This document shows, piece by piece, positions 45,701 through 57,830 of a stretch of 64,000 bases of DNA. The stretch's first letter is position 1. Each line of letters opens with the position of its first letter. A program made the translations under genes and the position numbers. The DNA is from Onthophagus taurus. Lineage: Eukaryota; Arthropoda; Insecta; Coleoptera; Scarabaeidae. Below the pieces are notes generated by a model, which did no database searches, was not told the origin of the DNA, and saw only the letters and a program-made list of their open reading frames with translations. Location: the NCBI RefSeq assembly GCF_036711975.1, contig NC_091972.1, positions 5,151,001-5,215,000 on the forward strand, in the 5' to 3' direction.

Positions 45701-48700
45701 ATTGAATAATAAATTGAGGAACTAATTTATACTTGTTTCAAAGAACTTTTCCGAGGAAGCCCAATGATGAAGGTGCAGCCAGATATGGAAATAAAACTAA
45801 GCCTCTTGATGACCACACATCCAGTGATGTTCAACATCTTAGGCACTTAATTGAAGTGTCATGTTGATATACATTGAACAGAAGTGTCGAATCAAAACTG
45901 CAACTACGACGCCCTAATATACTGAGAAATTTACACAAATCCTTATTTATTTACAGTTCATTACTTGTCTTAGAGAAGTCTCGTGAATGGATGATTTTTG
46001 AACAATTGCTGAATTACCGTCCAGAAAATCTCATTCAACATTAGTTAAGAGTTTATATCTATCAGAAATGCGGTTCAACATTAACCCTTTGTGTCCCGAC
46101 ATTTTAAACTGTAAAATTTTTAAATTAGCATCTTTTTTGACACTTTTAAGTTATACGAAAATGTAAGTGTTGTTTCAACATTTTTTTTCTTAATATTTTT
46201 CCAATCCAACCCATCAATTATTATACATCATTTTAAAAGGAAAGCTTTGAGCTTTAATTTAGAATAAGTCTCATTCCTTAATATCAATAAATACGGCTTC
46301 CAGGAACTTTTAAATTAGCATTGTTTTTTACACTTTTAGGTTATATGAAAATGTAAGTTTTATTTCAACATTTTTTTTCTCTATATTTTTCCAATCTAAC
46401 CCAACAATTATTATACATCATTTTAAAGAGAAAGCTTTGAACTTTAATTTAGAATAAGTCTCATTCCTTAATTTCAATCAATACGGCTTCCAGAAATTTT
46501 TAAATTAGCATCTTTTTTGACACTTTTAGGTTATACGAAAATGTACGTTTTGTTTCAACATTTTTTTTATCAATATTTTTCCAATCCAACCCAACAATTA
46601 TTATACATCATTTTAAAGAGAAAACTTTAAGCTTTAATTTAGAATAAGTCTTATTCCTTAATTTCAATCAATACGGCTTCCAGGAATTTTTAAATTAGTA
46701 TCTTTTTTGACACTTTTAGGTTATACGAAAATGTAAGTTTTATTTCAACTTTTTTTTCTCAATATTTTTCCAATCCAACCCGACGATTATTATATATCAT
46801 TCTAAAGAGAAAGCTTTGAGCTTTAATTTAGAATAAATTTCATTCCTTAATTTCAATTAATACGGCATTCCAGGAATCTTTAAATTAGCATCTTTTTTAA
46901 CACTTTTAGGTTATACGAAAATGTTAGTTTTAACTCAATACTCTTTTTCTCAATATTTTTCTAATTTAACCCAACGATTATTATACATCGATTTAAACAG
47001 AAAGCTTTAAGCTTCAATTTAAAATAAGTTTCATTTCTTAATTGCAATAGACACGGCTTCCAGAAATTTTTGAATTATGCGAAAATAGGGAGATTGCATA
47101 TTTTGCTAAAATTGATTCCAAAGGCCTTTACTGAGTGTATTTTGATAGCGTTTTAATTCTGTCACAAAGATTCAAAATTTTTTACTTCTTGGGACACAAA
47201 GGGTTAATTCAATACTTCTACTTTAGCAATAGGTCGCATAATTCAAATTTCTAGTGTTTGTTAAAGTGCAGTGTAGTTCGTGGATATATAGCTAACCATA
47301 TACTGTGGATATGTAGATGGAATGGTATTGTTTGAAATCGTGTTGCAAAAAATTAAATTCTTAATCATCTCAAACTGAAATATTCATCATTATTTGCACG
47401 AATGACTTGGTGATATAGCAACCTATTTATTAAATCTGTTTTTGATAATTTTCACGAGAAGGTGATAAACTTGTGTGCAATCTATAAAGTTTGAGATTCG
47501 AGGGTGAAGTACAAGAGGTGCCCCCTTTTGCTTTGAAACATACCGGAGCGTTATCGCTACCGGTTTTTGACCGCTTTATACGTTTAATTAAAAACCCGGC
47601 GCCAACCGAGAACAAACAAAGCCCATTGTGAAGAAGGGCGAATATAGGAAGTGAAGACACGGGGAGTCTCCTCGAACCCCTTTGAAAAGGGGTGTTTCGT
47701 AATTTTCCTGGGTTGCTGAAGAACGACTCACTTCTCCGGAACAATGCAACAGTGGGGGGCGTTATTACAACGAATTTATGCAGGTAATTAAGTGACACGA
47801 TTCTTAATGAACTCTGACACAAGACTTCGGAGATCTTAAAATGACACTTTCGAAAAATTAAGACGTTAATAAATAAATTTTGATTTCTAAAATTTTATTT
47901 TTGAATTAATCAAAATTATATTTAGAGGTGGTTTGAATTCAATTGAGTACTCATAGTATGAGCGTATCTTTACCGCGTTCGTTTTCGAACAGAGGCAGGT
48001 ATACCTGCGAATAATTAAATTTCTGCAATACCTATGCTACCGGTAGCTTCCGATCTGGAATGTTTAATATTGACGATGTGGTGCTGGAAGGTTGGAATTC
48101 GAGTTACGTTTCGCGTTAGTGATGAATAGATCTAACTCGGGCAGGTTTATTTAAGAATAAGCGAATACCTCGCGGATATCATAAAACGAGCGGTGGGAGT
48201 TTACAATGCGAATTGTTGAAGTATAAAATAGTAAGTAGGTTATATTTGTGCTTATATATCTATGAGTGAGCTTTTTGATCGTGTTTTTTAAAGCAATATT
48301 GTATGTTTTTATTTCTCTTTTAATTAATATAATGAATATGAACGTGAAACGGTTATGTATAAATGCTCTTATAACTTTCTCCAATACCTTGGATATTTTA
48401 AGTAATCCTGCTGAGATCATCGAAAGTCGTTCGCCCAATGCAACAGGTACGGTCTGGCCCTGAAGTTCCCTTTTCCAGTAGTACGTTGGGACCGGATGTC
48501 CTTGTGCAACACAAGGCATCGTCACGTCCTCGCCGAGGGCAACGCGACGTGCATTGTACTTGTCGACGGTTATCCTAGGTGCGGCGGGATCTTTCGGCTC
48601 GGTTACGATAATCCTGCTGGGATAGTTCGATATTTGTACTTCTCCTAAAACAAAAAATTAAAATCTAGATAAAATTATAAATTTTACATCTCATTAAACT

Positions 48701-51700
48701 CAAATCGAACTTTTGAGGAGTTCATTTGATATCATTAATCTTACAATGTTAGTAAAACGTAAATTTAAATGAAGAGAAGCAAATATTATTTCACCACGAG
48801 ACGTCTTGATATTAATTTTATTTGCAATGCAAATTATATTCGGTGAACACGCGAAAACTCCTTAAATTAGTATTGGAGTTGGAACTTCTCTCTTTTAAGT
48901 GGCCCTCGAGATGGTGAACTCAGACTTGATGAAAGGGGGTAGTTTTTATAATATAAATATGTTATCGTTAGAGATGGAATAATACTAATTCATATAACTC
49001 CCAATATACAGGGTTTCCCAAAACTCCCGGGACGGAGCTATACGTTTTGAACGAGTGAAGAAAAAAATTAAAAAATTTGGGGATCACTAAAGAGTCATAA
49101 AAACTACATTCTTAGATAGTTTAGAACTTCCAAGCAATGTGGAGTTTTTTTAGGGGATGATACATTTTTAAATAACAACCCTTGTCGAGTTTTACCTTAT
49201 TTTAAAGGCAATTAAAAAAGAAACACAACCTCATAAACCAAAACCCGATATCTTAATTCTGTCAAGAATTATGAGGAAATGGGAAAATAAAATTTTTTCA
49301 TGTTTTTTTGCACGTTTATTACGATTTTTATAGCAAATGTTCAAATTGTCGACCTTCTTCGGTCTCGCAATGACCCAAACGCTCATAAATGGAATTTTGA
49401 ACCATCAGGAGCATATCCCGAGTGATAGTGGTGGTTCCCTAGTGATTGGAGTGACGAAAATCCACGTTTAATAAGAGAAGATCATACTCAAAGATCACAG
49501 AAAGTTAATGTATGGGCTGGTATTATGGGAGAGAATGTAATTGGTCCATTTTTTATTAATGAAAATTTGGACGGAGACAGATATCTGCAACTGTTAGAAA
49601 ATCAAGTGGTTCCAAGTGTACGTGCCGTATGTCCTAATGGTATTGACAATAAGTGGTTCCAACAAGATGGTGATCCTCCACATTTTAGTCGCGCAGTCCG
49701 AGACTCGAGATTGATCTAACTAAAATTGATCTCCTGATCTAACACCACTGGATTTTTTCTGTTGGGGGTTTCTGAAAAGTAGAGTTCATGCAACAAAACC
49801 AGAATCAATAAATGATTTGGAAAATCTCATATTTGAAGAAACCACCAATATCACTACGGATATGCTCCTGATGGTTAATGAGCGTTTGGGTCATTGCGAG
49901 ACCGAAGAAGGTCGACAATTTGAACATTTGTTATAAAAATCTTAATAAACGTGCAAAAAAACATGAAAGCACTTTATTTTTCCATTTGGTAGTTAACCCC
50001 TCATAATTCTTGAAAGAATTAAGATATAGGATTTTGGTTTATGGGGTTGTGTGTCTTTCTCCATTACCTTTAAAATAAGGTAAAACTCGATAGGGGTTGC
50101 TATTTAAAAATGTAGGGGTATTTACATAGATAGGTATTTTTCTTCACGCGTTCAAAACTTATAGCTCCGTCCCGGGAGTTTTGGGAAACAATGTATGAAT
50201 GCAGTAATTAATCTAGTTTTACACTAGAAATCTTACTATGTAGAACTAACACTATATCTAGAACTAGAATCATTTGGGTTTAGCAGCACGTCTCTAAAGA
50301 CAGCTAAACCCGAATGATTCTAGTTCTAGGTATAGTGTTAGTTCTAGTTTTACATTTACACTGTTACTAGAACTAACACTAGACCTAGAACTAGAAACAT
50401 TTGGCTTTAGCCGTCTTATGGACGCACGGCTAAACCCGAATGTTTCTAGTTCTAGGTCTAGTGTTAATTCTAGTTTTAGTTCAATTAAAATATGCAACAT
50501 AATAATATCTTATGTTAACTAGCGCTGCCTACCTCTGTCACTAGAACTAACGTTAGACCTAGAACTAGAAATATTCAGACATGTTGCATTTTATGTGAGA
50601 TAAAGTAAGTAGGTACGTGATTTCTATGGAAATATATTTTTGTATATTGCATCTTAAGTGAAATTCACTGCATACGAAGGCTCGAATTCATTTCAAACTT
50701 TGTACTTGTAGAACTAATATTGTCTGACAACTACAATAATAATTATAACAAGTTAATTTCAAATAGTTAGAAGGGGGAAAGGAAATTTATCGTTTCTATA
50801 TAATATTACCACATTATGCCAAGTCGGGAAATGTAATAATTTCAACAGTTCCCTGACCGAACCAAGTTCCGTAATACTTCAACAGGAGGCACAGCCCTAG
50901 ATAATAATTATGGTCACCCCTTTGTCTACAGTTGATATAATTAATACCGCGTCGCCGCTTCTAATAATAATCCCGCTTCCCAAGGCTCTTGATTAATGTG
51001 CCATCGCGCATAAATTAGGAATTATTGTCACGTAACGTTGACCTATTTGCGCACAAGATATATGTTTAACAGCTTCGGATCAGTGGCGACTGACATCATC
51101 CAAATATATAATATATTATTATTGCTCCGAAATAATAATATTGTTATACCGAATATTAAGTAGGTGTTTTATTAAAATTTAAATTGCAATATAAATTTGG
51201 TACGTATGAGTGTTGAAAGGGATTGGTATTGGCAGGAGGAAATTGCCGTGCAAAATTAATATTCAACTTCGAGAGCAACACCGGCTTAAAAGGGGTAGTA
51301 TTTGTTTGAGCCTTAGCGAGCAAACGCATTTGTACGGCTTATATCTGCACCTCCAGTTTGGGCAGTTAATTTTCTGTTCTCGGTTCAGTTCAACTTTCCA
51401 ATTGACTGGCCACCATTTCAGTTACGTTGTAAATGGACCGATTATTTCACTTCATTTGCAGTTCGTAATAAGTTACACGAGAAACTACACCAATCGTTAT
51501 TTGTAGATTATTTAATGTCTTATTAACTAAACCTGAAACAAATAAATTTAGTAGTTTTAAGTCAAAAACAATTTTGTAACGGAGTGCCCATAATGATTTT
51601 TGCTATAATAATAGCTTCAGTAAATCCTTTAACTAAAATCAATACTTTGAAAAAAAATTTTTTTAAGTAGGTAGTATTATGTTTCCCAAAGTTTAACGCC

Positions 51701-52071
51701 TTTCGGTGGTAAATGGAAGAACGTAGTGTTTGGGCGTCAACAAATCCGGCTTTTATATAAAAGGAAAGACTGGGGGAGACGAGAAAACAGGAGGTAGCAC
51801 TTACCTGTCAGACGATGAACAGATCTGCAAGCGTACGTCTTGTAACCATCGCTTGGATCGGCGTTGCTTATGTACAAATCTCCGTTTCCAAGTACAACGT
51901 ATTTTCCACCGATATCGGTGTTCGGATAGATGTTTATGTTGCCATCTTGTACCCAGGAAGTGACCATCACGTATTCGGCCACATAGCTTGGAATCTTGCA
52001 TTTTAGGACGGCCGTGTTCCCGGATATCACGTACACGTCGTGGACTTGAATATCGTATTTTTGCTTTACAA
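38100..52071 (-). CDS. Dscam2: Dscam2-type cell adhesion molecule, 5' end outside the view
   Basis: Eighteen exons were traced by frame and splice phase; most start after phase 1 and begin TT/CA, giving ValPro-type junctions. They encode about 1,815 residues: Ig2 to Ig9, four FN3 domains, Ig10, two FN3 domains, one membrane segment ([19 protein letters not shown]) and a cytoplasmic tail. That is the Dscam order (nine Ig, four FN3, one Ig, two FN3). Dscam proteins are homophilic receptors for neurite self-avoidance and tiling. Absence of large alternative exon clusters, plus tail blocks such as [31 protein letters not shown] and [13 protein letters not shown], places it with Dscam2 rather than hypervariable Dscam1. 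Ig1 and the signal peptide were not found between 52.1 and 64 kb, so they probably lie past the right edge. Confidence 0.9.
38840..38975. repeat. single unit of the 121-bp MITE repeat
   Basis: Inverse copy of the core of the element at 12.1-12.9 kb (AACCTTACCTAACATTCCTT, CACGGTTTAATT, GAAAACTAACCTTAC), in a Dscam2 intron. Confidence 0.5.
39833..40975 (-). CDS. Dscam2: Dscam2 exons: Ig10, FN3-5, FN3-6 and membrane segment
   Basis: 40975-40369 encodes Ig10 ([18 protein letters not shown] ... [10 protein letters not shown]) and FN3-5 ([18 protein letters not shown]). 40312-40019 encodes FN3-6 ([16 protein letters not shown] ... [16 protein letters not shown]). 39964-39833 encodes the juxtamembrane and membrane segment ending FWRRS. 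Confidence 0.85.
41050..42764 (-). CDS. Dscam2: Dscam2 exons: Ig9 and FN3 domains 1-4
   Basis: 42764-42168 carries Ig9 ([18 protein letters not shown] ... [10 protein letters not shown]) and FN3-1 ([13 protein letters not shown]). 42111-41852 starts FN3-2 ([20 protein letters not shown]); 41768-41558 and 41507-41352 carry the end of FN3-2 and FN3-3 ([30 protein letters not shown]). 41298-41050 is FN3-4 ([18 protein letters not shown]). The last donor is the one unclear junction in the gene. Confidence 0.85.
42825..43167 (-). CDS. Dscam2: Dscam2 exons: Ig8 (two exons)
   Basis: 43167-43048 encodes [35 protein letters not shown]. 42998-42825 encodes [20 protein letters not shown] and [17 protein letters not shown]. 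The 49-bp intron between them is very short. Confidence 0.88.
43561..43854 (-). CDS. Dscam2: Dscam2 exon: Ig7
   Basis: Encodes [38 protein letters not shown] and [17 protein letters not shown]. This position is a mutually exclusive exon pair in fly Dscam2 (10A/10B). Only this version was found within the surrounding introns. It is richer in G+C than neighbouring exons. Confidence 0.88.
44256..45186 (-). CDS. Dscam2: Dscam2 exon: end of Ig3 through three Ig domains
   Basis: A single 931-nt exon covering the end of one Ig ([12 protein letters not shown]) and three more: [20 protein letters not shown] ... [27 protein letters not shown] ... [29 protein letters not shown] ... YTCQAQN. In most arthropod Dscam genes this stretch includes the alternative Ig regions of Dscam1; here it is fused and constant. 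Confidence 0.9.
45187..46080. other. Dscam2 intron, first part, no feature seen
   Basis: AT-rich, no supported gene or repeat. Confidence 0.35.
46085..47203. mobile_element. piggyBac-type MITE with five 190-bp tandem repeats
   Basis: Flanked by TTAA on both sides (46081-46084 and 47204-47207). Ends are CCCTTTGTGTCCC and its inverse. TTAA targets with CCC ends are the hallmark of piggyBac elements. Inside, TAAATTAGCATCTTTTTT recurs at 46121, 46311, 46501, 46691 and 46881, exactly 190 bp apart, with a degraded sixth start near 47071. Non-coding. Confidence 0.85.
47208..48387. other. Dscam2 intron with a GC-richer island
   Basis: Between 47.45 and 47.82 kb base composition is clearly less AT-rich and a 130-codon minus-strand frame is open. 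It has no ATG-anchored homology I recognise, and no splice phase fits Dscam2. Best seen as a conserved non-coding candidate. Confidence 0.3.
48388..48644 (-). CDS. Dscam2: Dscam2 exon: Ig3 start
   Basis: Encodes [44 protein letters not shown] and [17 protein letters not shown]. Joins in phase 0 to [15 protein letters not shown] of the next exon. Confidence 0.9.
49009..50193 (+). mobile_element. mariner-type element with extended inverted arms
   Basis: Starts CAGGGTTTCCCAAAACTCCC and ends with its inverse, with TA on both sides (49007-49008, 50194-50195). It sits inside a copy of the TATATTGGGAGTTATAT dispersed repeat, whose halves resume on either side. The middle encodes [33 protein letters not shown] and a C-terminal [20 protein letters not shown]. 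The left arm is a reverse copy of the 3' coding end, so the arms are about 360-420 bp. Part of the transposase is deleted. Confidence 0.8.
50196..50640. repeat. CTAGAAC palindrome repeat, copy 3 (inverted)
   Basis: Same cassettes as in the Topors intron but in the opposite orientation, followed by CTAGCGCTGCCTACCTC and ATGTTGCATTTTATGTGA. The mariner at 49009-50193 lies inside this copy. Confidence 0.7.
50641..51804. other. Dscam2 intron without recognised features
   Basis: Mixed composition and no supported exon or repeat, up to the Ig2 exon. Confidence 0.35.
51805..52071 (-). CDS. Dscam2: Dscam2 exon: Ig2
   Basis: Encodes [44 protein letters not shown] and [11 protein letters not shown]. 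The Ig cysteines are LKC and YAC. Starts in phase 1 and ends in phase 1. Less AT-rich than its surroundings. Confidence 0.9.
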
Positions 52072-54095
52072 CTAAAAAAAAAAAGAAAAATGTATGTAAG
52101 AAATTTCTACTTGTTCATATAAAACGGAACGATTTTTTGGTACTAGTAGTAGTTGTAGTAGAGTACTAAGACAGCGAAACTTTTTATTTGATTTCCCGAC
52201 ATTATGCGGAAGTTTATTGCATCCGGTTTTTCGCTCAACTTTAACTACTTCCCTTAACTCTGAAGCACTTCATCCCAAATTGGCTGCAAAAAGTACGCGG
52301 GCGAACTTGTCACGAAGTTATCGGTTTAAAAGTTGTTTCGTCCCGCTATATTTAAAAATGAGTTCTCTGGAACTTTTTGCCTTTCCCGCCCAGATTAATT
52401 CTTTTCGTGCTTGAAAATGAGCACGATTAAAAAATATTGTTCTCGTTACGTTGCGTCGTTCTAGAACTTGCGGGAATGCTAGTCGTTCATTCGGTCGTAG
52501 ATTCATTTTTTTTTCTCGCACTGCTCGCGTCATGTAATGGCTTCGTTCCCGTTTATTATTTCGCGAACTCAACTTTTCAGAAGCGAGTTTATTGCCGGCT
52601 TTCCTCTCCTATTATCCGGCTACGGCTCGCTCTATTTTTCTGCGTCAAAACGGGTTGACGTTAGATGAAAAATTATAGAAACTTTTGTGGGAGGTGAATA
52701 AGAGAAAATGAACGAAAAGCTTTGGACTCGCAACAGTACTTTAACAACAGGATATTTTTATATCTTTTAGATATAAAACTAAATTAATGTAATTTCCTTT
52801 AAATTTGCAAAATAAATTCTCTTCTATTACTAAGAAAGATTCCCCCGCTTTGTTCGTTAACAACGTAACATTCCTCGTCTCCCGGACGCCCGAATTCAAT
52901 TTGTAATTTGTATTAACAATGGAAGCAATTTTATTCGCACCTGGAACTTCCGTTGAAATTAGGTCGCAGAACCGGCATTAAATTCAACTTTTAATTATGG
53001 TGATACAATTAGTTGACTGCCAGGAAACGCAATCATGGTTTCGGAAGGAATTTGTCGCATTTTACGACTTTCCTCCCCCGTTCGTAGTTGATACGGAATT
53101 AATTCCTCCAGTTGGTTACAACTCCCAAAACCTGTTAAATATCTACAGTTTCAACTGATTTTCATAATCGTTTAATATTCATGAAATTTCATTTATGAAA
53201 TTCGTCTTAATTTACGAATTAATTCCGCGCGGAGCTTAAATTATGATTGAGGTGAACATTTCGGGACCTGCACTTTCATCACTATTCTTAGTCGTTTACT
53301 TTTTCCTTTGGGGAATGAAATTCCCGTTGCTCGTTATAAGCATTAACGCCGGAACAGAAATTATTGTAGTTTGCATTTTAATTTGAAGACAAACTTTTTC
53401 TTTGGTTACCTATCCGAAAAGGATAATGCTCGTTTTCATAGCGTGAATAATTGATAAACCCTAAAAGCTCCCAAAAGCTCCGAACAGGTGCGTCCCTTGT
53501 AACAAAATGACGATAATGACGACGTCGACACAAAAACCCTCCTAAAGAGACCATTATGGTCACAATCCCGTTTAAATGGTTAAATATTAATCCACCTTTT
53601 TTTGGAGCTTTAAATATTGATTTAAAAAGGGAGACTGGATTTTCTTTTAGGTTTTTTGAATGTTATTTTTGGGTTGTTAACTTTGAAAGTTGTAGGTATT
53701 TATTTAGCGATGGGAAATGTTTGGGACAGGTAGTTAGATACATACATAGTGCGTGTATAGTTTGTAGCTTGGGAGTTAGAGTGGTTAGGGGATGAAACTT
53801 TCTGCGAACTGAAACGGTTGTTAGAGCTCGGCATTCTAATTGCCGGTCCCAGAACTCGGTACTAAAACGCCCATTTGATAAATTGGCAGTCCTCGAGGGT
53901 TTCTTCCTCCCCAAGGCTCTTTTGTTACCTATTATACCCTACGTTCATGTTAAGTTGTACGAATGTAAAGAATGTTTTTAATAGTTTATATAGAATTTAC
54001 AGTAGATAAATTTGCAAATTCATAAAAATTTTTCTGCATTGAATATTTTGCTAAAAAAAGATGATAACTTTTTGAATAAAATGAAAAGTTGGATT
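52072..54095. other. large upstream Dscam2 intron, first part
   Basis: Less AT-rich stretches at 52.2-52.66 and 52.85-53.1 kb. No frame looks like Ig1, a signal peptide or any known domain. Confidence 0.35.
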
Positions 54096-54099
54096 GACA

Positions 54100-54850
54100 G
54101 GCTTTAATTTGGAAAAGCTATGGATGAATTAGTAGGTATAAAGAACTCTCCAGGAAGTCTTAGTGGTTGTCCGTAAAGCAGTTCTGATGAGCAGCAACCT
54201 TTAGATCTTCCTTTAGCGATGATAGATGTTTTTAATGTTCGATGAAATCGTCTAACATTCCATTTGCTAGAGGATGGAAAGATGATGTGTGTATTTGTCG
54301 TGTGCCGAGTAATGTATTAAATTTTGAAAAAAGCTTTGGCATCAATAACATTAAGAGGAATATAACAAACTACGACATTGTTACTTTCTTGAGATCTTCT
54401 AAATTCATCGACATCTCCCCAAATACCAATGCATGTACTCGTTTATTTGAAAATGATCCTTTAATTTTAACAATTTCAAAAACGCTTTTTGAGCCACCTC
54501 AATACCCTTAGATGACAGCACTCAGTTGATATCTAGTCTAGAACTGTATGCAAATCCAAGATTTTAATTAGCCGCTTCACAAAACTCACATCCAAAGTTT
54601 TTATGGTTTTTGTGGCCCAGGCGAAAGATACCACAATAGAAGATATCCAAAGTGAATGCAATGTTGCATCTTTGAATAAAATCTTCTCTCTTTGATCAAC
54701 AAGAGAAACTGTAACTTGTTTGTCACACGAAATATCATTGAAAATAATATGGGACGTGTTCCGAGTTTTATTCCAATGATTAAAATAAATTTCAATGCAA
54801 ATTTTATCTCGTATTGCGATCAATATGACCTCAATAAGCTATAAAATCCA
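54100..54850 (-). mobile_element. Gypsy-type LTR retrotransposon fossil (integrase part)
   Basis: Minus-strand pieces such as HTSSFHPLANGM and ELLYGQPLRLPGEFF match the end of a Gypsy (Ty3) integrase core. The upstream stretch to about 54.85 kb is probably more of the same element. It is broken, with many breaks. No LTRs were recognised. Looks old. Confidence 0.5.
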
Positions 54851-56615
54851 CAGAAAACTCTTGGATATCTACGACTAATATTACTTCACGAACTCTATAT
54901 ACAATACATATTAATCATTACTCAATTTAACTTTGCTCTCGAATAGTAGAAAAATTAGTTTTATAATGTACCAATTTCTACAACAATAACATATAAATAA
55001 ACAAAATCAAATTTTTATATGAAATTTTTGTTTATTATTTAATTGGTTTCATAAACGTTCATAAAATTGATCAAGATTTAACAGGAAGTTGAGCCTTCTC
55101 ACATTCTAATCAGCGATCACATCACGTTACCATTCGATCAAGTTGACGTGGCGTTAATTAAGCTTTATTAACACCGACATTAAATGTAGCTTTAAATCCA
55201 AATTGAAGATTTATCACCTTTTCCCGCAATCTTAAATTATAACCCAAATTAACAGCGACGCAATCTTCGGCTTAAACGACGCTTAAATCGTGTCAATTCG
55301 CATGAATACGTCACTTACAATAATTAATACCAGTCGACGTTAATCTTATCCGAATAATTAATTTAAAATGGAAGTGGATTATAGTTCACGAAGAAAATAA
55401 AAATTTCGTTTTAAACATTTATTTTTTGTTTACGTGTAACTGTTGAGATATATCAGAGAATTCAAAAACTTTTACGTCTCCCGGAATATTCCGACTATTA
55501 TTCATGTGACGTTGCATTTTCAGTATAAATAAATTAAACAAAAAGTTGATTTATGGAAAGATGAAAGATTTATGGTATGTTGAAATATGTTTTCGTAAAA
55601 GAAGAAAAATTGTACGTACTATTTTGACAATGCTTTTTTAGTTTTGTGCGAAAATAAAGCATCAATGCTTTATGGAATGAATAGATTGTAGAGTGAGCTT
55701 CGTGAGAGTAAAACTCAACATGAAATCTCACACCAGATACTTGACAAAGGTTGTCCCCTAATTATTTCGAGCGCGACGGTGACGCCGAGCGTCGTCGTGT
55801 ACACGGCGACGCTTGAAAGGGGCACGTAGAAATACTTGTGTCGGGGATATTTGTAGATGATTGTGTGCACGTGCCAGATATGAAACGACGACATGCTGCA
55901 TAGCACTTAAAAAAAGGTCACCAATTTGTCAGCGATCTCTTTTAAAACGTAAAACGAGTTTATATTGTAAAAATGAAAATGTCCGAGAAAGTAACAGCAA
56001 ATTTATTCACCCTCTCTTCTAGGGAAACAAAGAATCCCGACCGCCGTAACGCATTCAAATGAGGACCGTTTTCCTTGTGACAAAACGGCGAGAGAAAAAC
56101 AAAATTCGAAACCGAGCGTTCCATTTATATATTTTTTATTTTTATTTTTTTCGATTTTTATTTCGGTGGTCGATCTGCGGCGGGAAAGATTCACATTTCA
56201 TGCAGACCGAAGGAGAACGAACATTTTGTAGGCGGGGGTTCACCCGACGACGTTTATCCAATTCAGGACGAGACCAATCCAATTTAAATTCGAAGGGGGC
56301 TAACGCAATTTTTCACTCACGCGGCGCGTCACGGATTAACCTTAGAACGGTAATTTAATTTGGAACGCGACACGGTCTGAAAGTTTTTCCACTCGTATGC
56401 ATCACGAGATATTAAAAAAAAAGTATATCGAAAAAACAAAATTGGAAATCGTAGTTTAGTCGAGTAAATGTATTGGAATATTATTGAATCAGAGTCATCA
56501 TGAGTCCAGGTCAAATTTTTGTTTGTAAATCGTAATGTAATTCCCGATCTTATTACCTGTAGTGTGCTATGCGGAAATTACCACCAATTGAACGTTGGTG
56601 ACGTTCAATGTATCA
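54851..56615. other. upstream Dscam2 intron, middle part
   Basis: No gene supported. GC-richer patches lie at 55.73-55.9 and 56.0-56.35 kb; the first holds a 63-codon minus-strand frame (HIWHVHTIIYKYPRHKYF) that I could not place. Confidence 0.3.
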
Positions 56616-56619
56616 GATA

Positions 56620-57830
56620 TTAGATACCGATAGATGAAAAGGACATTCCAAAGACAGCCATAACAACCCCTTTTGGCCTTTACAAATTTGTTCGCATGCC
56701 TTTTGGCCTTCGAAATGCAGCACAAATGAATAAACCTTTGAAAGGGTTCATCAATGAAGTATTTTCAGGTCTAACCTTAATTTTTGTATATTTAGGCGAT
56801 ATCCTTGGAACAAGTCGAAATGAAGAACCAACAATACCTACAACACCCAAAAACTCGACCATCTGAATCAAGAATCACAGCGATAAAATATTTTCCAAAA
56901 CCAACGACTCTAATAGAGTTACAAAGATTTTTCGGAATATTTGATTTTTACCTAACATTTCAAATATTCTTGGTCCCTTATACATACTTTCAAAATCACT
57001 TCACTATCAAAAACAAAAATCGATCTCATCAACTTCTTGGACACCGCAACATGACAACGCTTTTTCTTCAGCCAAAGATCTTCTGTCAAAATCTATCTTT
57101 CTAAAATATCCCTCTTCACACGCTTCCCTATCGCTGACGCATCTAACACAGGCATCTAACACAGGTATTTAACACAGCTGTTTTAACACAAACCATCAAT
57201 GGAAAATCATTCTTTTCTAAAAAATTTACTTTATGCCAAATCAAATATTCAATTTTTGACAGAGAATTATTAGCAATCTACTTTGCCATAAAATTTTTCA
57301 AACATTCCTTACATGAAAATCAATTTACAGTATAAACAAATCCATTTCACATCAATCTTTTTCGTCCATAGACAAAACTCCTCGTCAAACCCGATATCTA
57401 AGTTACATTGCACAGTTTACTTCAGATGTCAAACACATCAGAGGAAATTCAAATATTGTCGTAGATACTCTATCCAGAACAAACATCGGATCTCTAAATT
57501 CATCTTATCCAGATGTTCTAACCTTTAGCAACGCTTAACTTGATGACACAGAATTGTCAAACTTACTGAATAAACAATTTTCAAACAATCCTTCAAAATC
57601 TTATCGTTTGGCACATCAAACAACATCACAATCCAATGTCAAGCTATGGTGTGAAACCTCTTCATCATGTCCAAGAATTTATATTCCACAACAGTTCAGA
57701 CAAATAGTTTTCGACAAAATTCAAAAACATACAAAATCACCAATCATCAACATCAAAATTTTTCTAGCTTCTTCTGACTTTCTGCGTCTTGTTGTTAACT
57801 ATAGTTTTGTTTGAGGGATACCTCGATTGT
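56620..57830 (+). mobile_element. Gypsy-type LTR retrotransposon fossil (RT to integrase)
   Basis: Recognisable parts in order: reverse transcriptase (PFGLYKFVRMPFGLRNAAQ), RNase H (KIKYSIFDRELLAIYFAIKF-like; SDVKHIRGNSNIVVDTLSR) and the start of integrase (CPRIYIPQQFRQIVFDKI). Family Ty3/Gypsy. The element is broken in several places and lacks visible LTRs, gag and env. Old, and in opposite orientation to the fossil at 54.1-54.85 kb. Confidence 0.75.

Noticed and set aside
46085-47203. Plain satellite locus
   Set aside because: The TTAA duplications and inverted CCCTTTGTG ends show it is a transposon with an internal array.
47430-47822. 130-codon minus-strand frame as a gene
   Set aside because: No homology or promoter; it lies inside a Dscam2 intron and is open because of locally higher GC.
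53378-53914. Several 60-83 codon frames on both strands
   Set aside because: Short, overlapping, without homology; chance frames in a less AT-rich part of the intron.
55715-55906. Possible upstream Dscam2 exon
   Set aside because: The frame has no Ig features and no clear splice sites; left as an unplaced GC-rich patch.
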